Made by a program: the position numbers and the translations under genes
Shown here: piece by piece, positions 15,255 to 24,166 of the stretch
How positions within the stretch are numbered: the stretch's first letter is position 1
Layout: each line of letters opens with the position of its first letter
Source: Piscinibacter sp047600445
GTDB taxonomy: Bacteria; Pseudomonadota; Gammaproteobacteria; Burkholderiales; Burkholderiaceae_C
DNA: 64,000 nt
Direction: 5' to 3'
Assembly (NCBI RefSeq): GCF_047600445.1
Contig: NZ_JASGKT010000001.1
Span: forward strand, 62,001-126,000
The notes under the pieces: generated by a model
What the model was told of the DNA's origin: nothing
Databases searched by the model: none
Seen by the model: only the letters and a program-made list of their open reading frames with translations

Positions 15255-17413
15255 GCACGAGCAAGCGCCCGCCGCCCGAACGCCTGAGCCTGATCGCCGG
15301 CCCCCTGCCCGAGCCCGGCGCGGTGCCGCATGCCGGCGCTTCGCCCTACGAGACCGTGCAGCCGGCGCACGAAGGCTTCGTCGAGCGCGGCGGCGTGAAG
15401 CTCTGGTACGCGGTGTGGGGCGACGGCGGCCCGTGGCTCGCCTTCGCGCCGGCCTTCCAGATCGTGCACAGCCAGATGCTCAAGAGCGCGGTGCCCTATC
15501 TCTCGCGGCACTTCCGCGTGATCACCACCGACGGTCGCGGCAGCGGCCGCTCCGATCGTCCATCGGGGCAGGCCGCCTACAGCTTCGAGCACTTCCACGA
15601 CGACTTCGTCGCGGTGCTCGACGCGGCCGGCGCCGAACGCGTCGCGCTGGTCGGCATCTCGGCCGCGGCGATGACGGTGCTGCGCGTGGCGGCCGAGCAG
15701 CCGCGGCGCATCACGCACGTCGTCACGGCCGGCGGCTTCGCCGACTCGCTCGTCAGCGATCCGAAGCTCGCGCAGCGCGTGCAGGCCGAAGGCGAACTGC
15801 TGCACGGCGACTGGCCGGCTTACGTCGACTGGTTCATGGGCACGATCTTCAGCGAACCGCACTCGACCAAACCGTATGAAGACGGCGTGCACTACGCCTG
15901 GGCCACCAACGCCGAGTGGCTGGGCTGGTGCCGCCAGGCCTGGATGGGGCAGGACGTGCGCGGCTTCGCGCGCCGCGTGCAATGCCCGACGCTGGTGATC
16001 CACGGCGACGACGACCGGCGCGTGGCCCATGCGCGCGGCGAGGCCATCCACGCGCTGGTGCCGGGCGCGAAGCTGCTCATGGTGGGCGGCGGCGGCCACG
16101 TCACCGCGGCGCGCGACCCGGTGCTGTTCAACCGCGCGCTGCGCGAGTTCATCGCCGGCGCGCCGCAGCGGCGCCTCTGGACCCGTGCGATGAAGCGCCC
16201 GCGCCGCGCGCTTTTCATCTCCAGTGCGATCGGGCTCGGCCACGCGCAGCGCGACCTGGCCATCGCGCGCGAGCTGCGCAAGCTGCAGCCCGACCTGGCG
16301 ATCGACTGGTTCACCGTCGACCCGGCGGCGCGCTACCTCGAGCGCGAGGGCGAGCGCATCCACCCGATCACGCGGCGCCTGGCCAACGAGAGCCGCCACT
16401 TCGAGCGGGTGGCCGGCGAGCACGACCTGAACGCCTTCTTCGCGCTGCGCACGATGGACGAGGTGATGAACCACAACGTCATGACCTTCCTCGACCTGAT
16501 GGAGGCCGAGCACTACGACATCGTGATCGGCGACGAGGCCTGGGACGTGGACTACCACTACCACGAGAACCCCGAGCTGAAGCGCCAGCCCTACGTCTTC
16601 CTCACCGACTTCGTCGGCTGCCTGCCGATGGAGGAAGGCAACGCGCGCGAGGCCGCGCTGTGCGCCGACCGCAACGCCGACGACATCGAGCACGTGGCGC
16701 GCTACCCCTATCTGCGCGACGCGGCGATCTTCGTCGGCAACCGCGAGGACGTGACCGAGCAGCCCTTCGGCCCCGGCCTGCCGGGCATCCGCGAGTGGAC
16801 GGATCGCAACTTCTGTTACTGCGGCTACTGCCTGCCGTTCGACGCGAGCGCGCTGGCCGACACCGAGCGCCTGCGCGACCGGCTCGGCTACCGGCGCGAC
16901 GAGAAGATCGCGATCGCCGCGGTGGGCGGCACCGCCGTCGGCGCGCACCTGCTGCGGCGCATCGCGGCGGCGTTCCCGCGCATGAAGCGCGAGCTGCCCG
17001 AGCTGCGCCTGATCCTGGTCACCGGCCCGCGCCTGGACACCGAGGGCTTCGCGCCGCAGCGCGGGCTCGAGCTGCGGCCCTACGTGCACAACTTGTTCGA
17101 ACACCTGGCCTGCTGCGACCTCGCGCTGGTGCAGGGCGGCCTGTCGACCACGATGGAACTGGTGGCCACGCGCCGGCCCTTCCTGAGCTTTCCCTTGCAG
17201 CGCCACTTCGAGCAGTGCGTGCACGTGCGCCGGCGCCTGGCCAACTACGCCGCCGACCGCTCGATGGACTACGCCGCCACGCTCGACCCCGAGGCGCTGG
17301 CGCGGCGCGCGCTGGAGGCGATGCACCAGCCGGTGCGCTACCGGCCAGTGGAAACCGACGGCGCGGCGCGCGCCGCGCTGCGCATCGCGCAGGTGCTCGA
17401 CAACCGCGGCTGA
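15251..17413 (+). CDS. Fusion of alpha/beta hydrolase and GT-B glycosyltransferase
   Basis: A 720-residue two-domain protein. Residues about 40-302 form an alpha/beta hydrolase: nucleophile motif GISAA with Ser137, acid in HGDDDRR (Asp253-255) and His283 in GGGGHVTAARD. After a short linker, residues about 317-715 form a GT-B fold of the MurG/UGT kind: AIGLGHAQRDLA near residue 327 and the donor-site motif VQGGLSTTMELVATRRP near residue 627, with a later HFEQ. There is no signal peptide, so it is probably cytosolic. One frame runs unbroken through both domains, so the fusion looks real. Substrate unknown; trimming and glycosylation of one molecule is a guess. It is coupled to tetR. Confidence 0.85.
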   Translation: MSTSKRPPPERLSLIAGPLPEPGAVPHAGASPYETVQPAHEGFVERGGVKLWYAVWGDGGPWLAFAPAFQIVHSQMLKSAVPYLSRHFRVITTDGRGSGRSDRPSGQAAYSFEHFHDDFVAVLDAAGAERVALVGISAAAMTVLRVAAEQPRRITHVVTAGGFADSLVSDPKLAQRVQAEGELLHGDWPAYVDWFMGTIFSEPHSTKPYEDGVHYAWATNAEWLGWCRQAWMGQDVRGFARRVQCPTLVIHGDDDRRVAHARGEAIHALVPGAKLLMVGGGGHVTAARDPVLFNRALREFIAGAPQRRLWTRAMKRPRRALFISSAIGLGHAQRDLAIARELRKLQPDLAIDWFTVDPAARYLEREGERIHPITRRLANESRHFERVAGEHDLNAFFALRTMDEVMNHNVMTFLDLMEAEHYDIVIGDEAWDVDYHYHENPELKRQPYVFLTDFVGCLPMEEGNAREAALCADRNADDIEHVARYPYLRDAAIFVGNREDVTEQPFGPGLPGIREWTDRNFCYCGYCLPFDASALADTERLRDRLGYRRDEKIAIAAVGGTAVGAHLLRRIAAAFPRMKRELPELRLILVTGPRLDTEGFAPQRGLELRPYVHNLFEHLACCDLALVQGGLSTTMELVATRRPFLSFPLQRHFEQCVHVRRRLANYAADRSMDYAATLDPEALARRALEAMHQPVRYRPVETDGAARAALRIAQVLDNRG

Positions 17414-17449
17414 CTCGCGCCGTCACCGCTCACGAACCGGAGGCCTCTC

Positions 17450-18208
17450 ATGGCAATCCTTGCCGTTCTTTACGCAGTGCTGGTCTACGTCTTTTTCCTC
17501 GCCACCTTCGTCTATGCGATCGGCTTCGTCGGCAATTTGCCGCTGCTGCCCAAGACCATCGACAGCGGCGCCGTCGCGCCCTTGTTCGAAGCGCTCGTGA
17601 TCAACCTCGCGCTGCTGGCGCTGTTCGCCGTACAGCACAGCGTGATGGCGCGGCGCGGCTTCAAGCGGTGGCTGACCAGCGTGATTCCCGAATCTATGGA
17701 GCGCGCCACCTTCGTGCTCGCCGCCAGCGCCGCGCTCGCGCTGCTGCTGTGGCAGTGGCGGCCGATCGCCGAGCCGCTGCTGTGGTCGGTGAACGACCCG
17801 GCCGGCCGCTTCGTGCTGCAAGCCGTGTTCTGGCTCGGCTGGGGCGTGCTGCTGATCAGCACCTTCCTGATCAACCACTTCGAGCTGTTCGGGCTGCGCC
17901 AGGCATGGACGGCGCTGCGTGGTCGCGCGCTGCCGGCGCCGGAGTTCCGCACGCCGCTGTTCTATCGCCACGTGCGGCACCCGATCTACCTCGGCTTCTT
18001 GCTCGCCTTCTGGGCCACGCCGGAAATGAGCGCCGGCCACCTGCTGTTCGCCGCGGGCAGCACCGGCTACATCCTGCTCGGCATCTGGTTCGAGGAACGC
18101 GACCTGATCGCGCAGTTCGGCCAACGCTACCTCGCCTACCGCGAGCAGGTCGGCATGCTGCTGCCGAAGCCCGGCGCACGCGGCGACAAGAGGCACACAC
18201 AGCCCTGA
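17450..18208 (+). CDS. mddA: MddA-like methanethiol S-methyltransferase (NnrU/ICMT fold)
   Basis: A 252-residue integral membrane protein with about six membrane segments. The start YAVLVYVFFLATFVYAIGFV, the FAVQHSVMARRGFKRW motif, and the C-terminal RHVRHPIYLGFLLAFWATPEMS and EERDLIAQFGQRYLAYR are those of MddA proteins, which methylate methanethiol to dimethyl sulfide with S-adenosylmethionine; the RHPxYxG and EE motifs are the cofactor and active-site region of this superfamily. It lies 36 bases after the fusion gene. The broader NnrU family includes neighbours of nitrogen-oxide genes, and an NnrS gene lies next to it, so a nitrosative-stress role remains an alternative. Confidence 0.75.
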   Translation: MAILAVLYAVLVYVFFLATFVYAIGFVGNLPLLPKTIDSGAVAPLFEALVINLALLALFAVQHSVMARRGFKRWLTSVIPESMERATFVLAASAALALLLWQWRPIAEPLLWSVNDPAGRFVLQAVFWLGWGVLLISTFLINHFELFGLRQAWTALRGRALPAPEFRTPLFYRHVRHPIYLGFLLAFWATPEMSAGHLLFAAGSTGYILLGIWFEERDLIAQFGQRYLAYREQVGMLLPKPGARGDKRHTQP

Positions 18209-18222
18209 TCCGCACGCCCCGC

Positions 18223-19359
18223 TCAGCCGCCGCGGCGCGGCCGCTGCCACGCCCACAGCCGCGCCGCCCAGCCCAGCATCGCCAGCGCGAACAGCACCGC
18301 CGCAAGCACCAGCACGAGCGACGGCTCGCCAGCCAGCGCCGCCGCCACGCGCAGCAGCGCGGCGGCCTGCAGCACGACGAACAGCGCCCAGGCCGGGCCG
18401 TCGGCGGCGATCGAGCGGCCGGCCTGGCCGCTGGCCACGCGCGTGACCATGGCCATCATCATGGTGGCCAGGAAACCCGCCGCGAAGGCGTGCTGCGCGG
18501 CGCGCGGCAGGCCCAGCGCGGCGAGCGCGAAGGCGGCGGCCAGCCACACGATGCCGGCTTGCAGCATCACGATCAGCCTGAGCCGCGCGCCGCCTTGCAG
18601 GCGCAGCCAGCGCGCCGCCAGTGCCAGCAGCAGCAGCGCGGCGGCGCCATCGACGCCGATGCGCAGCGCAGGCCACGGCTCGGCCAGCGCGAACAGCCCT
18701 TGCAGCAGGCACAGCGCCAGCAGCGTGGCGAGCAGCCAGTGCGGCGCGCGCGCCGCCAGGCGCGGCGCCACGTCGTCGTCGAACACCGGCAGCATGCGGT
18801 GCAGCGCGGTGACGAACACCGGCGCGACGAAGCCCCACAGCCCGAGCTGCAACACGGCGCGGGCGATGTCGTCGCGGCCGGCGGCGAGCGCGGCGGCGGC
18901 GGCCAGTTGCAGCGCGCCGCCCAGCCACGAGGCCGCGGCGATGAGGCGCAGGTGCACTCGCCCGGGCGCCGCCGAGCGGCGCAGCAGGCCGGCGAGGCGG
19001 CCCACCAGCCGCAGCCAGGCGAGCGCCGCGAGCGCGATACCGAACGCCGCCAGCCACGCATGCCCATGCACACCCGGCATGAAGACCAGCCAGCCCAGCG
19101 TCTGCAAACCCACCGGCACGCGCAGCGCACGCGCCGGCAGCGGCGCCACGCGCAGCCACTTGGGCCCGGCGGTGAACAGGAAGCCGGCGAAGAACAGCGG
19201 CATGAAGCCGAAACCGAACAGCAGCCCGTGCGCCAGGCCGGGCGGCACGGCCCAGGGCCAGGCGAGGCCGGCGGCTCGCGCCAGCAGCCAGGCCAGCCAC
19301 CACAGGCAGGCGCAGGCCAGCACCAGCGCCGCGGCCGAGAAGCCGAGGCGGTGCGGCAT
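18223..19359 (-). CDS. NnrS family membrane protein
   Basis: A 378-residue protein with about eleven or twelve membrane segments. Motifs of the family are HGLLFGFGFMPLFFAGFLFTA, here in the first third, WGFVAPVFVTALHRMLPVF in the middle, and HAFAAGFLATMMMAMVTRV near the C-terminus; conserved His residues in these are expected to bind haem and copper. NnrS proteins are linked to denitrification and protect metabolism against nitric oxide. The position beside a nitronate monooxygenase, mobB and the nap operon fits. It ends the reverse-strand pair with the monooxygenase four bases upstream. Confidence 0.88.
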   Translation of the reverse strand: MPHRLGFSAAALVLACACLWWLAWLLARAAGLAWPWAVPPGLAHGLLFGFGFMPLFFAGFLFTAGPKWLRVAPLPARALRVPVGLQTLGWLVFMPGVHGHAWLAAFGIALAALAWLRLVGRLAGLLRRSAAPGRVHLRLIAAASWLGGALQLAAAAALAAGRDDIARAVLQLGLWGFVAPVFVTALHRMLPVFDDDVAPRLAARAPHWLLATLLALCLLQGLFALAEPWPALRIGVDGAAALLLLALAARWLRLQGGARLRLIVMLQAGIVWLAAAFALAALGLPRAAQHAFAAGFLATMMMAMVTRVASGQAGRSIAADGPAWALFVVLQAAALLRVAAALAGEPSLVLVLAAVLFALAMLGWAARLWAWQRPRRGG

Positions 19360-19363
19360 CGCC

Positions 19364-20626
19364 TCAGGCCGGCTGCGCGGCCTCGGCGCGGGTCAGCAGC
19401 CGTTCCATCAGCTCGCGCACGCTCTTGATCTGCTCGCCGAAGGGCAGCGCGCCGGCGCCGCGGAAGAACAGGCCCTTCTTGAGGTCGCCGCGCAGCGCGG
19501 CGGCGAGCTGGTTGTCGATGCAGAACTGGCCCCAGCCCTTCAGCCCGTCGCGCAGGCCGCATTGCGCCAGGCAGTCGAAGGCCTTGGTGCAGCGTGCCTT
19601 GACGTGGGTGACGGCCTGCAGCCTGTGCTCGATCTTCAGGTAGGCGCGCAGCCAGGGCGTGGCCACCGCGCGCGCCGGCAGGCCGGCGACGCTGGTGAAC
19701 TCGACCATGTCCTCGTCCCCGGCCCCGGCCAGCACCTGCTTGAAGGCCTCGCTGGCATCGCTCTCGGCGGTGACCGCGAAGGGCGTGCCGAGCTGCACCG
19801 CGGCCGCGCCCAGCGATTGCAGCCGCGCGATGTCCTCGAAGCGGCGGATGCCGCCGGCGGCGATGAGCGGCACCTCGCGCTCGATGCCGGCGCTGCGCAG
19901 GAACTCGCGCGATTGCGGGATCGCGTTCTCGAAGTCGAAGCGCGGGTCGCCGAGGTCGGCGATCTTCGCCGCGCCGAGGTGGCCGCCGGCCAGGCGCGGA
20001 TGCTCGATGACGATGGCGTCGGGCAGGCGCTTCTTGCGCTCCCACTTCCTGACGATCAACTGCACGCCGCGCGCGTCCGACAGGATGGGCACGAGCAGCG
20101 CGTCGGGATGCTCGGCGGCGAGGTCGGGCAGGTCCAGCGGCAGGCCGGCGCCGACCACCACCGCGTCGATGCCGGCTTCCAGCGCGCGCCTGACCGACGC
20201 GGCGTACTCGGCCACCGCGCGCATCACGTTGATGGCCAGCAGGCCGCGCCCCTGCGACAGCCGGCGCGCGGCGACGATCTCGCGCTCGATGGCTTCGAGG
20301 TTGGCGGCGTCGATGCGCGCCTTGGTGTCGGCGTCCATGCCGGGGCGCGCGGCCAGGCCCTGCGTGCGCGCCATCAGGTCGGGATGGTGGCGGCGCAGGT
20401 CGACCGACGAGATCGTTCCCACGCCGCCGAGCGCGGCCACGCTGCCGGCCAGCCGGTGCGCGGACACGCCCACGCCCATGCCGCCCTGCACCACGGGCAG
20501 CAGCGCGCGGCCGCGCAGGCGCAGCGCCGCCAGGCCGCTGCGCTCGAAATGCGGCCGCATGCGCGGGTCGATGGCGTCGTGGCCGGTCTGGGGGGTCTGG
20601 GTCTGGGTCTCGGTCTTCAACAGCAT
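19364..20626 (-). CDS. Nitronate monooxygenase-type flavin oxidoreductase
   Basis: A 420-residue TIM-barrel flavoprotein. Family marks are VVQGGMGVGVSAHRLAGSVA at the N-terminal FMN site, the AVVVGAGLPLD segment, IPLIAAGG-type motif (VPLIAAGGIRRFEDIA) and GAAAVQLGTPFAV, which hold the FMN phosphate. This group oxidises nitronates or acts as a general NAD(P)H-dependent flavin reductase; the C-terminal extension with Cys residues (DCLAQCGLRDG) is typical of a betaproteobacterial subclass. Start taken at MLLKTE; a Met 22 codons upstream is possible. It probably shares a transcript with nnrS and is divergent from mobB. Confidence 0.85.
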   Translation of the reverse strand: MLLKTETQTQTPQTGHDAIDPRMRPHFERSGLAALRLRGRALLPVVQGGMGVGVSAHRLAGSVAALGGVGTISSVDLRRHHPDLMARTQGLAARPGMDADTKARIDAANLEAIEREIVAARRLSQGRGLLAINVMRAVAEYAASVRRALEAGIDAVVVGAGLPLDLPDLAAEHPDALLVPILSDARGVQLIVRKWERKKRLPDAIVIEHPRLAGGHLGAAKIADLGDPRFDFENAIPQSREFLRSAGIEREVPLIAAGGIRRFEDIARLQSLGAAAVQLGTPFAVTAESDASEAFKQVLAGAGDEDMVEFTSVAGLPARAVATPWLRAYLKIEHRLQAVTHVKARCTKAFDCLAQCGLRDGLKGWGQFCIDNQLAAALRGDLKKGLFFRGAGALPFGEQIKSVRELMERLLTRAEAAQPA

Positions 20627-20724
20627 GGGCAGTCGATCCTCCAGGCTGCGACTGTCGCGGCGGCGCGGCCGGCCCGCGTTGAGAGCCGTCAAGCACGGTT
20701 CACACGCGCGGCGACAATCGTGCG

Positions 20725-21237
20725 ATGAATGTTTTTGGCATCGCCGGCCACTCCGGCATGGGCAAGACCACGCTGCTGGAGCGGCTGATCCCGCTGCTGA
20801 CCGCGCGCGGGCTGGCGGTCTCGCTGGTCAAGCACAGCCACAAGGCGATCGAGGTCGACCGCCCCGGCAAGGATTCGTACCGCCTGCGCGAAGCGGGCTG
20901 CCAGGAGGTGCTGCTGCTGGGCGAAGGCCGCTGGGCGCTGATGCACGAGCTGCGCGGCGCCGCCGAGCCCTCGCTGCCCGAGCTGCTCGGGCGCCTGCAG
21001 CACTGCGACCTGGTGCTGATCGAGGGCTTCAAGTCGGGCGACTTCCCGAAGCTCGAGGTGTGGCGCCCGTCGCTGGGCCGCGAGATGCTGTGGCCGGCCT
21101 GGCCGGGCATCGTCGGCATCGCCTCCGACGCGCCGCGGCCCGCGAACGCGGCGAGCGGCCTGCCGTGGCTGGACCTGCACGACGCCGGCGCGCTGGCCGG
21201 GTTCGTGCTGGCCAACGCGCGGGCGCGCTCAGGCTGA
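20725..21237 (+). CDS. mobB: Molybdopterin-guanine dinucleotide biosynthesis protein MobB
   Basis: A 170-residue P-loop protein: GHSGMGKTTLLERLIPLL is the Walker A region at residues 8-15, followed by SLVKHSHKAIEVDRPGKDSYRLREAG and the LIEGFK motif, all MobB-specific. MobB assists MobA in attaching GMP to molybdopterin, giving the bis-MGD cofactor needed by NapA, encoded a few kilobases away. That link explains its placement: its stop is two bases from the convergent napC stop. It is a single gene with its own promoter region shared with the divergent nitronate monooxygenase gene. Confidence 0.93.
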   Translation: MNVFGIAGHSGMGKTTLLERLIPLLTARGLAVSLVKHSHKAIEVDRPGKDSYRLREAGCQEVLLLGEGRWALMHELRGAAEPSLPELLGRLQHCDLVLIEGFKSGDFPKLEVWRPSLGREMLWPAWPGIVGIASDAPRPANAASGLPWLDLHDAGALAGFVLANARARSG

Positions 21238-21239
21238 GG

Positions 21240-21887
21240 TCACTTCGACGGCGCCCGCGAGGCCGCCGGCAGCGCCGCCGCGCCTTCCTTCTCCGCGCCG
21301 ATGAACTGCTCGATCGGCGGCAGCGTGTGCGCGATGCCCTTGTGGCAGTCGATGCAGGTGAGCCCGGCGTTGAACGCCTCCTGGTGGGTGTTGGCCGCGC
21401 GCCGGTTCTGCTCGGCGTAGTCCATCGAGTTGAAGTTGTGGCAGTTGCGGCACTCCTGGCTGTTGTTCTTCTTCATGCGGTCCCACTCGTGCTGGGCCAG
21501 CACCGCGCGCTTGGCGTTGAACTTCTCGGGCGTGTCGATGGTGCCCAGCGCCTTGTGCAGTAGCTCGTTGCTCGCCTGGATCTTGCGGATGATCTTCGGC
21601 ACCCACTCCTTGGGCACGTGGCAGTCCGGGCAGGTGGCGCGCACGCCGGTGCGGTTCTGGTAGTGCACCGTGTTGCGGTACTCGACGTAGACGTTGTCCT
21701 TCATCTCGTGGCACGAGATGCAGAAGTCCTCGCGGTTGGTCCATTCGAGCACGGTGTTGAAGCCGCCCCAGAACAGGATGCCGAACACGAAGGCGATGCC
21801 CACCGCGCCGGTGGCCAGCCCCCACACCCACAGGCCGAGGCGGCGGATGTTGCCCTTCTCGTCGTTGTTGCCGGCCATGCGATTCAC
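21240..21887 (-). CDS. napC: NapC/NirT tetrahaem cytochrome c
   Basis: A 215-residue protein with one N-terminal membrane anchor (LWVWGLATGAVGIAFVFGIL) and four haem sites: CISCH, CPDCH, CRNCH and CIDCH. NapC accepts electrons from the quinol pool and passes them to NapB. It is the last gene of the napDAGHBC unit, one base after napB, so it is cotranscribed. Length and haem spacing are normal. A non-conserved Ala-rich tail follows the last haem. Confidence 0.95.
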   Translation of the reverse strand: MNRMAGNNDEKGNIRRLGLWVWGLATGAVGIAFVFGILFWGGFNTVLEWTNREDFCISCHEMKDNVYVEYRNTVHYQNRTGVRATCPDCHVPKEWVPKIIRKIQASNELLHKALGTIDTPEKFNAKRAVLAQHEWDRMKKNNSQECRNCHNFNSMDYAEQNRRAANTHQEAFNAGLTCIDCHKGIAHTLPPIEQFIGAEKEGAAALPAASRAPSK

Positions 21888-21888
21888 C

Positions 21889-22344
21889 TCACTGCAGCCC
21901 GCGGGCGCGCTGGAAGCCGTTCTCCACCAGCGGCTTGGCGTCGGTCTGCGGCACGTGGCACTGGGTGCAGAAGTAGCGGCGCGGGCTGATGTTGTCCAGC
22001 TCCTGCCCCTCGCGGGTGCGGAAGTGCGTGACGCTGACCTTGGTCGCGCCGCTGGCCTTGGCCTTCTGCCAGGCGTGGCAGTCCATGCACTTGTTGAAGT
22101 TCTTGGTGATCTGGTAGCCGGCGGTGTTGTGCGGGATCAGCGGCGGCTGCTGCACGAAGTCGCGGTCGGCCACCGAGTGGTCGCGCTCCTGGTGCGAGGC
22201 CACCGGCGGGTTGTCCTGCGTCACCGGCGTGCCGTCGCGCAGGCCGCGCAGCTTCACCGGCTCGTCGGCGGCCGGGGCGAGCTGGGTGCCCAGCGCGAAG
22301 ATGCCCGCGGCGAGTGCGTACTTGAGGAGGTCGTGGACTCTCAT
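21889..22344 (-). CDS. napB: Periplasmic nitrate reductase dihaem cytochrome NapB
   Basis: A 151-residue protein with a signal peptide (YALAAGIFALGTQLAPA) and two haem sites, CMDCH and CTQCH. The segment PPLIPHNTAGYQITKNFNKC is the NapB signature, including the distal His ligands. NapB docks on NapA and passes electrons from NapC to the FeS/Mo centre. The ATG at 22344 is preceded by a purine-rich stretch and follows the napH stop by two bases. Confidence 0.94.
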   Translation of the reverse strand: MRVHDLLKYALAAGIFALGTQLAPAADEPVKLRGLRDGTPVTQDNPPVASHQERDHSVADRDFVQQPPLIPHNTAGYQITKNFNKCMDCHAWQKAKASGATKVSVTHFRTREGQELDNISPRRYFCTQCHVPQTDAKPLVENGFQRARGLQ

Positions 22345-22346
22345 GG

Positions 22347-23249
22347 TCAGTCCCTTCGGGTGTCGAAGCGGTGGGTGAATCGGAAGACGTTCGGGCCGCA
22401 CACGTCGATGCAGCGCCCGCAGTTGCTGCACTCGCGCTCGGTGATCACGGGCGCGGCGCCGTCCTTGCCCTTCAGCGGGATCACGATGACCTGCGGCTCC
22501 GGGCACACGGCGTAGCAGTCGGCGCAGTCGTTGCAGCGGCTCGAATGCGCGGCGCTCACGCGCAGCAGGCTCTTGCTGCCGATCAGCGCGTAGGCGGCGC
22601 CCATCGGGCACAGGTGGCCGCACCAGCCGCGCGGCGCGACGAGCAGGTCGAACACGAACACCGCCGCCGCCGCGCCCCAGGCGAGCGTGCCGCCGAAGAT
22701 CAGCGCGCGCTGCGTCAGCGAGACCGGGTTGACGCTCTCCCACACCATCTGGCCGGCCAGCGCGCTGGCCGCCAGCACGGCGGCGAGCAGCCAGTAGCGC
22801 AGCCCGCCGCGCGGCGCGCGGCCGGTGGTGATGCGCAGGCGGCGGCGCAGCCACGAGGCCGAATCGGTGACCACGTTGACCGGGCAGACCCACGAGCAGA
22901 ACACGCGCCCGCCGGCCAGCGCGTAGAAGGCGACCACGATGGCCGCGCCGGTCAGCGCCGCGGCCTCGGGCCAGTGCCCGGTGGCCAGCGACTGCGACAG
23001 CACGAAGGGGTCGGTCAGCGGCAGCACGCCCAGCGTCAGGCTGGACGCGAGGTTGCCCTTGACGATCCACAGCCCGGCCAGCGGGCCGGCCAGGAACAGC
23101 GCGAGGATGCCGAGCTGCGACAGCCGGCGCAGCAGCAGGAAGCGGTGCGCCGCCCACCAGCCCTTGCTGCGCACGGCCTCGCGCCCGGGCGTCTTGACGG
23201 CGCCGGCGCGGTGCAGGCCGAAGCTGCGGCTGACGGCGGGCGTGCTCAC
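22347..23249 (-). CDS. napH: Quinol dehydrogenase membrane subunit NapH
   Basis: A 300-residue membrane ferredoxin-like protein. It has four membrane segments, two CxxxCP motifs in cytoplasmic loops (CSWVCPVN and CGHLCPMG) and two C-terminal 4Fe-4S motifs (CNDCADCYAVCP and CSNCGRCIDVC). NapH with NapG forms a second quinol-oxidising branch that feeds NapC/NapB. The start is a GTG overlapping the napG stop (GTGA), which indicates translational coupling; no ATG in frame fits better. Confidence 0.93.
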   Translation of the reverse strand: MSTPAVSRSFGLHRAGAVKTPGREAVRSKGWWAAHRFLLLRRLSQLGILALFLAGPLAGLWIVKGNLASSLTLGVLPLTDPFVLSQSLATGHWPEAAALTGAAIVVAFYALAGGRVFCSWVCPVNVVTDSASWLRRRLRITTGRAPRGGLRYWLLAAVLAASALAGQMVWESVNPVSLTQRALIFGGTLAWGAAAAVFVFDLLVAPRGWCGHLCPMGAAYALIGSKSLLRVSAAHSSRCNDCADCYAVCPEPQVIVIPLKGKDGAAPVITERECSNCGRCIDVCGPNVFRFTHRFDTRRD

Positions 23250-24055
23250 TTGGCCGCTCCCGACGCCGCGGGCGGCGCCGCGTAGGGGTCGCGCCCCGAG
23301 CGCAGCGGCACCAGGTCGCCCGGCACCGCCTGCTCGGGCAGGTTCTGCACCGGCTGCTCGAACGTCGGCCGCCCGGGCTGGTTGCCGGCCTCCCAGCCCT
23401 TGCGGTAATGGTGGCCCAGCTCGCCGCGCGCGATCTGCGGCGGCAGCACCTTGATCGCCGCCTCTTCGAGCACGCAGCTCTTCTCGCACTTGCCGCAGCC
23501 GGTGCAGGCCTCGGCGTGCACCGTGGGCAGCAGCATCGCGTGGCGGTCGCTGCGCGGGTTGCTGAACTTCTCCAGCGTGATCGCCTCGTCGATCACCGGG
23601 CAGACGCGGTAGCACACGTCGCAGCGCAGCCCGAGGAAGTTCAGACAGTTCTCCTCGTCGATCAGCACCGCCACGCCCATCTTCGCCTGGGTGATGTCGG
23701 TCAGCGCGTGGTCGAGCGCGCCGGTCGGGCAGGCCTTGACGCAGGGGATGTCCTCGCACATCTCGCAGGGGATGTCGCGCGCCTCGAAATACGGCGTGCC
23801 GATCGCCACGTTGCGCGCCAGGCCGTCGCCCCACTTCGAGAGCTTCAGGTTCTGCGGCGGGCAGTCGCGCACGCACAGCCCGCAGCGCACGCAGGAGGCG
23901 AGGAACAGGTCCTCCATCAGCGCGCCGGGCGGACGCAGCGCCTGCGCCGGCCGCGCCGCCGCGGGCCGGCCGACCAGCGCGGCGCCGCCGGCGATCAGCA
24001 CGGCGGTGCCGGCGCTGGCGGCGCCTTGCAGCAGTTCGCGGCGATTGACGTTCAT
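23246..24055 (-). CDS. napG: Ferredoxin-type protein NapG
   Basis: A 269-residue iron-sulphur protein with a Tat-like signal (NRRELLQGAASAGTAVLI) and four 4Fe-4S motifs: CVRCGLCVRDCP, CEMCEDIPCVKACP, CDVCYRVCP with an upstream Cys, and CTGCGKCEKSC. It works with NapH in electron supply to the nitrate reductase from menaquinol or ubiquinol. The start was set at MNVNRR, six codons inside the longest frame, because the Tat signal begins there. A 110-base gap holding an intergenic repeat separates it from napA. Confidence 0.92.
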   Translation of the reverse strand: MNVNRRELLQGAASAGTAVLIAGGAALVGRPAAARPAQALRPPGALMEDLFLASCVRCGLCVRDCPPQNLKLSKWGDGLARNVAIGTPYFEARDIPCEMCEDIPCVKACPTGALDHALTDITQAKMGVAVLIDEENCLNFLGLRCDVCYRVCPVIDEAITLEKFSNPRSDRHAMLLPTVHAEACTGCGKCEKSCVLEEAAIKVLPPQIARGELGHHYRKGWEAGNQPGRPTFEQPVQNLPEQAVPGDLVPLRSGRDPYAAPPAASGAAK

Positions 24056-24080
24056 GGCTCGGTTGTTGCGCACTCTTCAA

Positions 24081-24164
24081 GCGGACGCCGCGGAACCGGC
24101 TTTGCCGGGCCGCTGGCGGCGCCCCCTCGAGGGGGAGCACCGAAGGTGCTCCGGGGGTGGGTCA
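24081..24164 (-). repeat. Intergenic stem-loop repeat, copy 2 (inside the nap operon)
   Basis: Reverse-orientation partner of the repeat at 350-429. Read on the minus strand it starts near CCCCCGGAGC, forms a perfect hairpin GGAGCACC-TTC-GGTGCTCC, a palindrome CCCCCTCGAGGGGG, then the shared block and the hairpin CCGGC-AAA-GCCGG. Copy 1 has different bases in the first two stems but can pair similarly. Its place between napA and napG means the nap transcript carries this structure, where it could affect processing or the relative amount of downstream messages. Confidence 0.75.
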
Positions 24165-24166
24165 TG

